Assembly (NCBI RefSeq): GCF_022539665.2
Contig: NC_081334.1
Location: 7,844,424 to 7,908,423 of the forward strand
DNA: 64,000 nucleotides
Source: Daphnia carinata
Taxonomy: Eukaryota > Arthropoda > Branchiopoda > Diplostraca > Daphniidae
Reading direction: 5' to 3'
The stretch's first letter is position 1; the number at the start of each line of letters is the position of its first letter. Both the position numbers and the translations under genes were made by a program. Shown piece by piece: positions 9,383 to 20,500 of the stretch. The notes under the pieces are model-generated. The model saw only the letters and a list, made by a program, of their open reading frames with translations. It was not told where the DNA came from and searched no databases.

Positions 9383-12085
9383 TTAAAGTAACTCCAATTC
9401 AATTAAAATAGCCATAGTTACAAAAATACTGTACACACCAAACTGTACTATTCCTAGCCATTTGTTGGCTCGAAACCCATTAATTGGAAGGTAAATGAAT
9501 ACCGTCACTAGACTCAGGGCAAGGAACACGCTCATGATTAGGCTTAATTTGGTAAAGGTAACGGGAATACTCTCGCCGATCTGGCTGCAGACAATGCTAA
9601 AGGAAATTCCCAAGCCAAGTAAAGTATCTGTAAAGATAAGAAAACATTAATATTTTAGCACCCTGAATTAATAGCTTGATATGATGGAATACTGAGTAAC
9701 GGAGCACCGAAGCACGCAGAAAATCCCATTCTTGGGGCATTTTGTCTCGCCATACTAATATCAGCAGCGAAATCTAGTATAAGACGTTTCAACGGTTATT
9801 TATATATAAACGCAATAATAAAATAACTCTCACCTCCGACAGAATTCCCCCAAGCAAGAATTGTAAGGCCTAAAATAGCATCGCTTAATTGGAAAACAAC
9901 ACCAAAGGTGAAGAGGACGGCCATAATCTCATTGGCAATTAAATCGATCCAAATCACGGACACTGCAAAAGCCAAAAACGAGAACATCTGCATCGTCGAA
10001 ATGAATTAAATTTTTGCTGTCCGCTAAATGCTATTTAATAGTTAGGTACCCAATGACCCTTCGGTGGCTTCTTCCTATTGCTGAAAATAGCTAGCAGCAG
10101 GCCAAGGCTGACTCCAATGATAAAAATCATCAGCGGTAGAGGTAGGAACTTAGCTATCACGACGTTTCCATCTGTACAGGTAATTGCATTTAAACTGTAA
10201 AAAAAAATCGCTTGATTGATAATATTTACATCCAATGGCCCAAACTATCCAAGTTGGAGTCACCGCTAGTTGCACGCAGGTTAGAGAACGACACCAGCCT
10301 TGTCGAGGATGGTCCTTACTCACCAGCGGGATCGACAGTCTAAGTATGATATAGAAGGGAGTCTAACCAGATATGAGATCTGATAGTGACGATTATTAAA
10401 TTTAAAAAATTTGATAGGTTATGTTACCTCTAATACGGATAGCAATCTCGTAAACCAACGCATGCCGATCCATTCTTCAGTAGAAAAGGGTTGTAGATTG
10501 GTTCTCAAATCGACAAGTTCTTCTTTAAGGTTCGACCAAAGGGAAACGGCTTGTGGCACTGCATAACAAAGATCGATTAACTTGGAAAACTATGGAATTT
10601 TCACATCAATAATTTCTAACTGTACTTTAATTCATTTTAATAGGTATTGTCTAAACTATACGAACACCCTTAAGAAAATGTGGCGTAGCAAGCCTAGTTA
10701 CGAGAAGAAGCAAGACAGATCCAAGGAATTTTTCTTAAGATTCCATTTGCATACGGAGGACGCAGAAAAACATATTAAAGAAAGAATCTCATGTTTTACT
10801 AAGGCAGTATACCGTGAAATTCGCCGTCGATGTTAGATGGGACTTCGTCCGATTCCGCTCCTGGTGTTTCTTGAGATGAAGAAGAATGTGGAATAAGCTG
10901 CTCCGTGTCGTTTACGAGTAAAGAATCAGGATTTGGTGGATCGCAGTTATCATTGCTGTCTTCGTTAGGCGCATTTATGACCCCTGTTTCGTTTTCATCT
11001 GTTGCTTCCATGCTACCGTTCTCCGAAACAGCTATTTGGTTTTCCACGCTACAGATATTCCTATCTAGGGATGAAGAAACATATGTTTGCAGAATCCATA
11101 AAAGAGAATGGAGGTAGCTTACTTCTTGAATTCAGAAGCCTTCCTACAATCACCACCAAAACGTAGAAAATGTAAAGAGCTATGAAACCGATAGCGTGGC
11201 CAAGATGCACATATCGATGATAGAACACCCAAAAGACAAAATAGACTGCGGCTAGATAGAAAACGCAATCTCTCAAGAATGGGCGCTGCATCACCGGAAA
11301 TGGCTTGATAAAACTAATGCTCCCAGCAATGATTGTAGTGCAAAAGATGCCGGCTCCTGTGATTAAATTGGAAATTTAAGCTTTCTAACTTATATGCTTA
11401 TTCGGTTGGCATACCAAAAAGTTCGCCAAAAGCCAGTTCGGCTCTGCCTTGTCGGATGCCGGCAAGTGACGAGAATATGTCTACACAAGGAAACTTGTAT
11501 GTTTTTGTAACATTCAAACAAAAAATACTAGTTATTTATGACAAAGGAAACCCATACATACCAGGAGCTCCATTACCCAAGGCCAAAAGTGTAACACCTG
11601 CTACGTTATCTGACATTTTCATCTTTTCAGCCATTACTTGAAGTGCTGGACAAAACCTGCAATAATATTGGAATTTTAGAAAACTACTTCATAATCAAGT
11701 AGATTTAGCTTACAAATTATTGGCTGCTGTCGCAAGTCCTGAGAAAAGAAAAAGGATCCATATACTCTGTCACAAACATTGCAAATGAGGATAGAAGACA
11801 TGAAGAGATTAAAGAATTATGGAAATAGAAATTATTTCTTACCAATAAAAATATTCCTCCCGTAAAAAGACTAGCATCTGAATTGCAATATAGGAAGCTC
11901 AAATAGTTAATGAGGCCTTCAGCATTTGAACAATCTTCTGTACGCTGAATGAACATACATTTATCTTCCACTTCTGACAGACTCCGGCACTAATTACATT
12001 TGATTTACTATGCAGGTTAATTTTACAAAATAATATTTTAAAATATTACCTCCACTTCTGGTGTGAATTTGATCAGTTTCAACAT
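9383..12085 (-). CDS. SLC8B1: Mitochondrial sodium/calcium exchanger NCLX (CaCA superfamily)
   Basis: It exports matrix Ca2+ for Na+ (or Li+) across the inner mitochondrial membrane. Thirteen exons join in frame on the minus strand: 12085-12050, 11989-11843, 11766-11714, 11656-11562, 11480-11415, 11356-11123, 11064-10813, 10558-10428, 10362-10230, 10171-10050, 9987-9834, 9773-9693 and 9627-9383. The product has 582 residues (human 584). Both ion-binding alpha repeats are present: NVAGVTLLALGNGAPDIFSS and LGLTILAWGNSVGDFAADIS, with the N-P-D and N-S residues kept. A Cys-containing N-terminal segment matches the human protein, and a long acidic Ser-rich cytosolic or matrix loop (exon 7) separates the two transmembrane halves. 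The start ATG has an in-frame stop just upstream. The GTGAGT within exon 9 is read as coding because the residues after it align with the human loop. Confidence 0.94.
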
Positions 12086-12971
12086 TTTAAAATTAATTTA
12101 AGATATCACACATGCAATTTTCTTCAACAACAGTGCGTTCATGTCTATCACGCCTTTCGTCGTTTGCCGAGGCAACCCATGTAAAAATCCTATTTCAAGA
12201 AGTGGAATCGGAATCGACTCGACCGCAGCACAATATACGAATAAAATAAAATTACTGATAAACTTTGTGGGTCAAAGTCTTTTATCTACTTCGACGATAA
12301 ATTGACATATTATATCCAACTTTTGAAGCAGACTACACAAGTTAGCAGACAAAACTCGTTTGCAAAACGCAAAAAAAAATTATATTTAACTTCAAACAGC
12401 ATCTAATTAGTTATTATGAGACGAATGGTTGAAAAATAAGGCGCCAACTGCCTAAAAATAGAAGGGCTTTGCCTTTGCAATTAGGGAGATATTTCTAAAT
12501 AATTTTTCTGCAAATAAAAAAAGTAGATATTCACGGAAGCTGTATCCATCCATCACCAGGCAAACCCATTAAAATTTAAAAATCAATTCTTTTTCCGGTG
12601 TAAAAAAAATGTGCTATTATTTCGTCCTGCGGGATATATCTATGTAGAGGATCAATGCGCCACAACTGGGCATGTACTGTAGAAAAAAAAAACTGAATTT
12701 CGCGCCCATCTTCGACGGTCATCAGATTCAATCGTCTGCTTCCACTATTGTCATGGGAGTGGGAATTGTAGGCAGTGCAAAAATACCAGTGTAAAAAGTT
12801 TAAAAAAGAACCCACAATCTAGTAAGTAAGATTGCTAAGTCTGAACTAAAAATATTTCGCGGACACTGCGATATATTTGGAGTTGCAACAATAGACCTCA
12901 ATCTTTCTGCATAGGATAATAGTAAACGGAGAAGCTGGGTTGAAAATACGAGAACGTTGGAAGTGATTAGG
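12086..12971. other. Divergent spacer between SLC8B1 and the TIGAR-type gene
   Basis: AT-rich sequence that should contain both promoters. The minus-strand frame at 12800-13042 overlaps the first exon of the TIGAR-type gene antisense and has no family features. Confidence 0.45.
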
Positions 12972-14070
12972 ATGATGGAGTTCACATTGTTTTTGGCCAG
13001 GCAGTATGATATGTTATTAGTCACCCTATTTCTATGAATCATCTTGTTATTCGTATGAAGTGGGGAAACTGGTCACAACAAAGGATCTGTGATTCAAGGC
13101 CAACTTGACATACCACTATCCCACAATGGAATTGCTCAAGCAAAAGCACTTGCTAAATTACTTCATCATCGTGAATGGAATGAAGTAAAAAAAAACAATG
13201 AAATATTCAAAAACCTTCATAATGTGTATATAGCTTGCTCATTCACTATATGGTTTTTGTGTGTTTTTCCTTTTTTGCAGGTCTGGTCAAGTGATTTAAA
13301 AAGGAGTTGGCAGACTGCTAATTTCCTTGTTAATAAAGATTTAACTAATGACAAATGTGAGGATGATGACACACTACTAATGAATACATGTTTACCTCTG
13401 ATCCAAGCTGATGTGAGGATCAGGGAAAGGGTGAGCCATACACCTGTACTTTTAGAACTCAGAAAGTTTTATAATCTCAAAAAAAGAATTATGGTATCTG
13501 TCAAGGCCAAAGCACTGCAGTTCTTAAGGAAATGGCTAGGGAAGCCGGAGTAAAAGTCAGCAACTTCGTCCCACCTGAAGCTGAAAGTCCTGCAGATGTC
13601 AGGGGAAGAGCTATTTCTTTCTTTAAGGTATAAAAGTTGCCATCCACATATTTCTCTAATTTTCTCGCTACGACATAAATATTCACTGTAACTATTATTT
13701 GTTATAGGATTTATGCAATCGACAGAAGGCACGCGTTGATGAAAAAGAATCAAAGGTTTTGCTAGGTTTGAATTAAATAATCCAATCGGGTGAAAACCTG
13801 TTATTTTTAACGAGTGTTAAAACTCATTAATTTGCAGTAGGTCACGGCGGATGGTTGTCTGAATTCATGACCTACTTAGCGTCGCATGTCGATAGTACGC
13901 CTTTTTCATTTCGGGCAGAAACCGCCAGTAGGATAACGCCCAATACTGCCGTTTCAAGTTTCAAAATTCGACTCGAGGATGACGGTAGCGTTTCCAACGT
14001 AAAATGTTTGACGTTACATGATACATCGCATTTAACTAATCATGTTTGCACTGATCAACTTGCTGTTTAA
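12972..14070 (+). CDS. TIGAR: TIGAR-type fructose-2,6-bisphosphatase (histidine phosphatase family)
   Basis: A histidine phosphatase expected to remove the 2-phosphate of fructose-2,6-bisphosphate and related sugar phosphates, lowering glycolytic flux. Six exons join in frame: 12972-13003, 13061-13184, 13281-13430, 13487-13627, 13708-13765 and 13838-14070, giving 245 residues (human 270). The catalytic RHGE motif is split by intron 1: exon 1 ends in the codons for ARH and exon 2 resumes with GETGHNKG. Further landmarks are IQGQLDIPLS, WSSDLKRSWQTA, the RERNYGICQGQ block, FVPPEAES, and VGHGGW carrying the second catalytic His. TPNTAVS matches human TPNTGMS. AATAAA lies at 14110-14115. It is shorter than the human form because a loop before the second His is missing. 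Substrate specificity in this organism is inferred. Confidence 0.9.
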
Positions 14071-14689
14071 AAAATACGATCAATTGAAATAACAAATGTA
14101 ACGCGTAGTAATAAAAGTATTTGAAAGTGCGTTGCATAGTGGAAAAGTCCACCTAAAAATTGAGGTTTTTAGGTTTCCCATTCCGGCATCTGAGCGATAA
14201 AAATTTTGGTTGCATTTGTTTACTTAATTTTATGTAAGTTATCCGTTAAAATATAGTACCAGCTAAATGTGGATGTTATTTTGATGTATTAGATTATCGC
14301 AATTATTCCAGTAGATATGATTAAAGGAATTTATTTAATTTATTTTTGCCTTTGTTATGGTAGGTGCCCCTCTAGCGGCAATAATCTCAACTTTATTCCT
14401 TACGATATTCAAACTTCACTTGAATACCGCGTGACCGCAGTTTTTTCACTTCCATGAAATTATCTTTATACTTGGTTGGTTAGGAAACCTCTGTTACCTC
14501 ATCTTGAGTACGGTAGCCAGCGATTGCTTAACTTTCTAAGCAAGTTACCATAGTTTGAGGTCTGATTCAGCTGACACAGTAGACCTACTGTGTCGCAATT
14601 TTGCACTTGCCAAAGCTGCTGTCGCCATAATCCGAGCTAGTGATTGTATCAACAGAATCAGCACCTGTTGCTTCTTCATCGTAGCCATC
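14071..14689. other. Spacer before the epimerase-like gene
   Basis: It contains the 3' end of the TIGAR-type gene and the 5' leader of the next gene. No further coding signal is visible. Confidence 0.4.
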
Positions 14690-16354
14690 ATGTCGAAATC
14701 GGATGTCAAGCCACGAGTACTTATCTTGGGTGGTTCGTTACTGATTTTATTTACTATTATTTTTTCACCAAAAAATTTATTTTGCTGAAGTCTAAAATTG
14801 TTGTGGGATAGGTTGTGGATTTGTTGGTAGGCACCTTGTTTCATTTCTGGTTAATGGCGAATTAGCAAGCCATGTCCGGATTGTCGACAAAGTTCCACCA
14901 CCTATGGCCTGGCTAAATGACTATCATCTTAAGGCATTTAACAGCCCAATTGTTGAGTTCAAAAGTGCCAACCTCTTGAACACAGGTTTCAAAATAATTT
15001 TGTGTCTTGATTTGTATGTTTTATTATTACATCTGAAACTCTTTGTTAGTTTCCAGGGAAAATGCTTTTTCTACAGATGACAATAACAAGAGTGCCTATT
15101 GGGATTTTGTTATAAACCTTGCAGCAGAGACAAAACATAACCAAACACGTGCCGTCTATGAACAAGGGACAGTCCCATTAAGTGTTGGTTGTGCTGCACT
15201 TGCAGCAAAACACCAGGTCAAAAGATACGTGGAAATGTCTGACAGTCACTGTTATTCTGGGAAAAAGGTAATATTTGAATGTGGCTTTTATATTATAGCT
15301 TACTAATGGTAGAGCAACAACTTTTTCATCGTAGAAACCTGCTCAAGAAGATGATCCGGTTGAGCCATATACATTGTTTGCTGAATGCAAAATGGAAGTA
15401 GAAAAAGAACTTAGGCAAATAGACCAACTGGATTATGTCATCTTACGACCTGCCATAATTTATGGTGTAGGGGATCGTGTAGGTCTAACGCCTTGGTTGA
15501 TCCTCGGAGCTATCTATCGTCATCTTGGGGAGACTCTGCAGCTTTTATGGCACAATGTACGAATCTTAGCAATTTTGAAGATTATCTACCAGTTCTAGGT
15601 TCTGTAATGATCGTGGTAATCTTACAGGAGGTGCATAACAACACCGTTCACGTGATTGATGTTTGCCGAGCCATTTGGCAGATTTGCAACTCCAACCAAG
15701 TGACCTCCGGTCAAGTCTTTCATGTCTCGGATGATGCTGACACGACATTGGGTGATTTAGCTGACATTATAGCTGATTTATTCGAGATCAAGTATAAATT
15801 TGTCGGGAAAATGTTGTCCACGTTAGCAAAAGTATCAATTTCATTTCATTCTATACAACAAACAATTTTCCATTTTGTTTTATCTGAAAATTGTATACGT
15901 TTAACCTTTCCGTTTCATGTAAACAGCTTGATTTAAAAGCTACCGCCGAGGACGCTAATGACAAACATCTTCCACCTTGGGCCGAGATCTGCCAATCTGC
16001 TGGAATCAGCAACACGCCACTCAGTCCCTACGCGTAATTATTTTTACTAGCAAACATAACCATGTTTTCAATGGTTGATTATCGTCATTTTTAGTACGGT
16101 GGAGAATATATCAGGAAGAAATCTTTGGCTTGACAACTCTAAACTCCGAGACAAACTTAACTTTGAAATTAGTGTACCGAAACCGACGATCGACCTTCTC
16201 AAAGAGGTTTTTTTCTTTTTATTTATTTTCTTTTATTTACTTCGCCATCCGTTATCCATTGAGCATTATCCATACTGTCAACTTTTTAACACCTTAACTC
16301 TAGGTTTTGGACGATTTCGTATCGATGAATCTGTTTCCAGCTCTCGATAAGTGA
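14690..16354 (+). CDS. Atypical extended SDR, NAD-dependent epimerase/dehydratase-like protein
   Basis: Eight exons join in frame: 14690-14732, 14812-14985, 15050-15267, 15335-15556, 15628-15831, 15927-16033, 16095-16206 and 16304-16354, giving 376 residues. The N-terminus is a Rossmann dinucleotide-binding fold, VLILGGCGFVGRHL, with the GxxGxxG motif at residues 14-20. Other SDR-type blocks are the acidic end of strand 2 (RIVDKVPPP), FVINLAAET, VKRYVEMSD, and YVILRPAIIYGVGDR. NTVHVIDVCRAIW matches the substrate-domain helix of the family. At the usual YxxxK catalytic pair I read FAECK, so Phe stands where Tyr is expected, with a Tyr three residues earlier. The substrate is unknown, and the protein may bind NAD(H) without classical catalysis. 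All introns are 56-111 bases. I know homologues of this type only as uncharacterised epimerases. Confidence 0.85.
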
Positions 16355-17506
16355 AATTACGCTTCAGCTATTAACATCGCAATCGGAACACTAACTATTT
16401 GGGGTCTAGTCCGTCCAAGGTTTTAACCTTGAACACCTTTTTTTTTTATTTTTCAAATCTTCTCTCGCTTTTGTCGCAAGCTTGGCCTCAAGAGGGTAGT
16501 ATTCACGCCATCCTGTATTTCTTTCGGTTGTTGCATCCTTTAAACGAAACGGAAAAAAGAACTTACCATTTTCCAATTGAAATTAATGAAACTGTGGAGC
16601 AAACAGCATGTCTTTGGCTTGACATAAATAATCGAAATTTACTCTCATTCAAACTGTGAACAATTTGTTCGATTCATTTTTATTCTTCAACTAGTACCTA
16701 CATAAGGCAGGTACAATTTCTCGAAAATAAATTTTTTAAAAATACTAAACGAAAGGAAAGATTTTCAGGTTTGTATTATTTCTTCAGTTTTCTAAAACAA
16801 CCCTTCCATATAGGAACGGTATTCACGATCCGTGAATCAATAATTACCTACTGATGTCGGAGTTTTTGCGTACATAAAGCGAATTGATTTAGTGTTTTAT
16901 GAGATAATGTGAAGTGTCTTATGAATAACCATTGCAGTTAGCCAAACCAAAGCATCGTGTCATGGAAAAATCTGCCTTCGTTTAAAGTCTTCCACATATT
17001 AACGAGTATTTTATTATTCTAAAGATATTTTGGCTAAATTTGTAGGAGACCATGGACTTCCGTCGTTTGTCCAATATTTGCGGAGGTTCCAACATTTTAA
17101 AATTGACGGACCCGTTCTTTTCCTTAGCCATTTTGGATGAGCCAATTTAATGCCAGTCAACGTGGATTTCCCCATTGGAATTGCAAAGTATGTTGGTCAA
17201 TTATTAAAAACGCATCAGTGCATTGAACACTGACTTATTGTTTGTTATCTATGACAACTTCTTTATCTTATACGTAATTTTAGGAGATGACTAGGCAGAT
17301 ATACAGTGATACGACGGCTCAACAGACAGCAAGGCTATGAGAATATAAATCTTCATTATATAATAATATCACGAGAATCGTGATGCAAAAGCTGCAGGAA
17401 CGAGTACACGCTTAAGTGTCTCGAGCACTGCTCTGTGTCGTTGACTGCTGTTGGCTGTTACGGAAACCTTTGAAAAGTGGAAATCCCACAAAAACGTCCG
17501 TTAAAA
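16355..17506. other. Spacer before the ABC transporter gene
   Basis: AT-rich, with no supported gene. The 86-codon plus-strand frame at 16399-16659 lacks an ATG at its start and any family feature. The ABC transporter promoter probably lies near its right end. Confidence 0.4.
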
Positions 17507-20500
17507 ATGGAGAGAGAACCAGTCAGCAAATTTTCCCAATTGAAGGCGATGATATCTAGGAATATCATATTGAAAAAACGAGCCGGAAGAAAAACCATAG
17601 CCGTAAGATAAATTTTAAAATCGCCGTACTCTTGTATAATTACTTTTATTGCCAATTACCAAAAACTTGTTCCGGAAATTCTTCGACTGTTTTCGTACTG
17701 GCAGTAAATTAGTAACTTTTTTGTTAAATTGTTTCCCTCCTAGAACAACAAAATAATTTAAGTTAACAAAAAGCACTGTTATTATTTTGAATCGGAACAA
17801 GAAATCCATCCACCTTTTGTTAACCTACTGTCGATTTTACAAATGACAACCTATTTCCATTTTCCATTCCTTTAAAAGCGCCTTTTTTTTTGCAACTAGG
17901 AATGCCTTATGCCTATTTGGTTCTTGGTTTTTTTGGTGCTTTTAAAATCACTACTACTAGATCCGAATTTCGACCCCATTTTTACGGAACCTGCAGATAC
18001 ACCGATAGGACTTGATTTCGCCATAAACCAATTAAACGGTAAGAATAGCACACACTGCTAGATCGAATAAAAGCTACTACTTTTTATCATACATGCAACC
18101 TTTATGTAACAATGTTTAATTGTAAACGGAATCGGCAGAAAATACATCATATACGCTATACATCGTTCCAAATACATCGGAAACCCGTAGGTTTGCTGAC
18201 CTTATGCAAGAATACTGGTCGTCGGAAATCAGTTGGCCACTTCCTGGACAAGGACCATTCCTGCCGTTGAGTTTTGTTTTTCTCGAAACGGAGGAGGAGC
18301 TGGTGGCAACCTACGCAAACGATACACTGACAATTCCAGTCAAGCTGGCTATAGTTTTTGATGAAAATCCATTACGGAAAATGTCAGTCAAACTAGGCTT
18401 GTCCAGAAAATTCGGATATTTCCTTTGTTTGAGTTGCTAAATATTCTAAATTTGATTGCAAACAGGTCTTACACTGTTCGGAACCATCCAGATTTAGCGC
18501 CGCTAGCACTTCCTAGTAGGCTTTATGCGGCTGGTGACGCCTGCAGGTATACAATGCTTACACGAAATGATTAAATAGCGCAAAAATGCTAGTAACGTTT
18601 CAATGCTTTAACAGAAATCCAAACGCAAGCGCCATTTATCCAGAATACAACGCATTTGGCAGCTGTCCGATCAACTCTTACTTCTTCAGCAACTTTTTGA
18701 TTGTACAAAGCATTGTAGAGGGGACGTGGTTAAAGGTATTTTATTACTTCTGTGGGCTTAACGAATGGCGTTTATTAATTGCCTATTTAAATATTCATCA
18801 CGTAGTTTAAAATGCCGGATGTGGAAGTTCCCGTCCCCGTTTATCTCAAACACTTTACTATGCAACTGTTCCCTAAAGGTCCCTATATTGACGAATCTTC
18901 GCTTCTGGTGCTTCGCTACCTCGTCCCATTTTATATGGTTCTTTCGCTCTCCCAATTCATCCTGTATTTACTAACAGTGATTGTTGGCGAGAAAGAAAAA
19001 AAAATCAAGGAAGGGTTACGTATGATGGGCCTTAGCGATTCCGTTTATTGGTAATTAAATGCTACACCATTACTTTGGTGTTATTCCTACAGAATAATCC
19101 TCTTTCCTTTTCAGGCTGTCGTGGTTCCTCGTTTACATGGTATTCGTCATTGTTTTGACTTTAGTTGCAACTGGTGTGCTTTACGGAATGAAAGTCTTCC
19201 AAAAATCGTAAAATTCGATTTCAATAATTTAATATGAACTTCACTTTTAATTGGAAATTAATTTTTTGTCAGGAACGTGGGACTGATCTATCTTTTGTTC
19301 ATTCTTTACGACATTTCGATCCTCATGCTAGCCTTTTTAATGACAACGTTCTTTGATAAAGCTAGAGTATATTCACAAATGCTTAGTTTATTTATCAAAA
19401 ATTTTTCTGTTCTTGAAATTAAGATTCTTCCTGTAACTTGCAGGTAGCTGGAATTTTTGGTGCTATGGCAGTTTCTTTCTTGAACTTGTTTTACTATATT
19501 CAAGTAGCAACGGGAGACGCGACGCCGACGTGGCTTTATTGGTTTTTAGGGCTGATCTCCCCAACTGGTTTTGCGTTAGGGATGGATAAGGTAGCTACCT
19601 AACACTGAGTTCCTTGCACAACGAGGAAACAAAAAATCATGGATGAACCATAACCAGAACATTTCTATTGTTTAGGCTTTACTGCTAGAAATCACAACAC
19701 CGAATGGCGTAACTGTGGATTCCTTGTGGGAGGTACCGGGTCTTCCCCTTGCTGGCTCATACATTATGCTCAGCTTTGATATTGTCTTTTATTTTTTACT
19801 GGCCTACTACCTCGATAACGTTCTACCAAGTTGAATATTATATGCTACGCAACTTTTAAATGAGGATGCTAAATCCCAATTAATATTTCCAGGTGAATTT
19901 GGCGCCAAACGATCTCCATATTTCTTTTTGCTCCCGTCATTTTGGCGTAAGTCGCAAAAGAAAAACAACACTGATGGTCAAATCAACCACGGCTTTGGCA
20001 GTGACGATGATTCTGCAGGAAATGTAACTAGCAAACTGTCGGGTAATTGAAAAGATTTAATAAAATGGAAATTTTATCCCCTAAAGGAAGACCTTGAGGC
20101 GATTCCTGAATCGTTGCGGGGCAAAGAAGTATTGAGAATTCGAGGCCTTACGAAAACATTTCAATCTTTCCGTAGACCAAAGATGACGGCTGTGAATGGT
20201 ATAATGCATGTTGTTTCCCAGTATGTATAGTAGGTGTTTAATTTTTGCACGTAATATTTTCAGGCTTGAATCTTGATGTGTACGAGGGGCAAATAACAGC
20301 CATTCTGGGACACAATGGGGCAGGAAAAACTACGCTTTTCAACATGCTAACTGGCATGACATCACCTACCAAAGGGTCTGCATTTTTATATGGATATGAC
20401 CTCAGGTGTGACCTCAGTTGGTGATATACAAAAAACAAACTGAATCAATAACGTTACAATTTGTCAGTGACTCGAACCAACTAGAAGAAATTCGTCGCAT

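Noticed and set aside
10316-10323. GTGAGTAAG as a splice donor in the exchanger gene (minus strand)
   Set aside because: The codons after it (VSKDHPRQGW) align with the human loop and the downstream frame works only if this stretch is exonic.
13052-13064. In-frame TGA just where the TIGAR catalytic RHG motif should be
   Set aside because: Reading straight through gives a stop and no His, but a first exon at 12972-13003 ends in the codons for ARH and splices to 13061 in phase, restoring RHGE.
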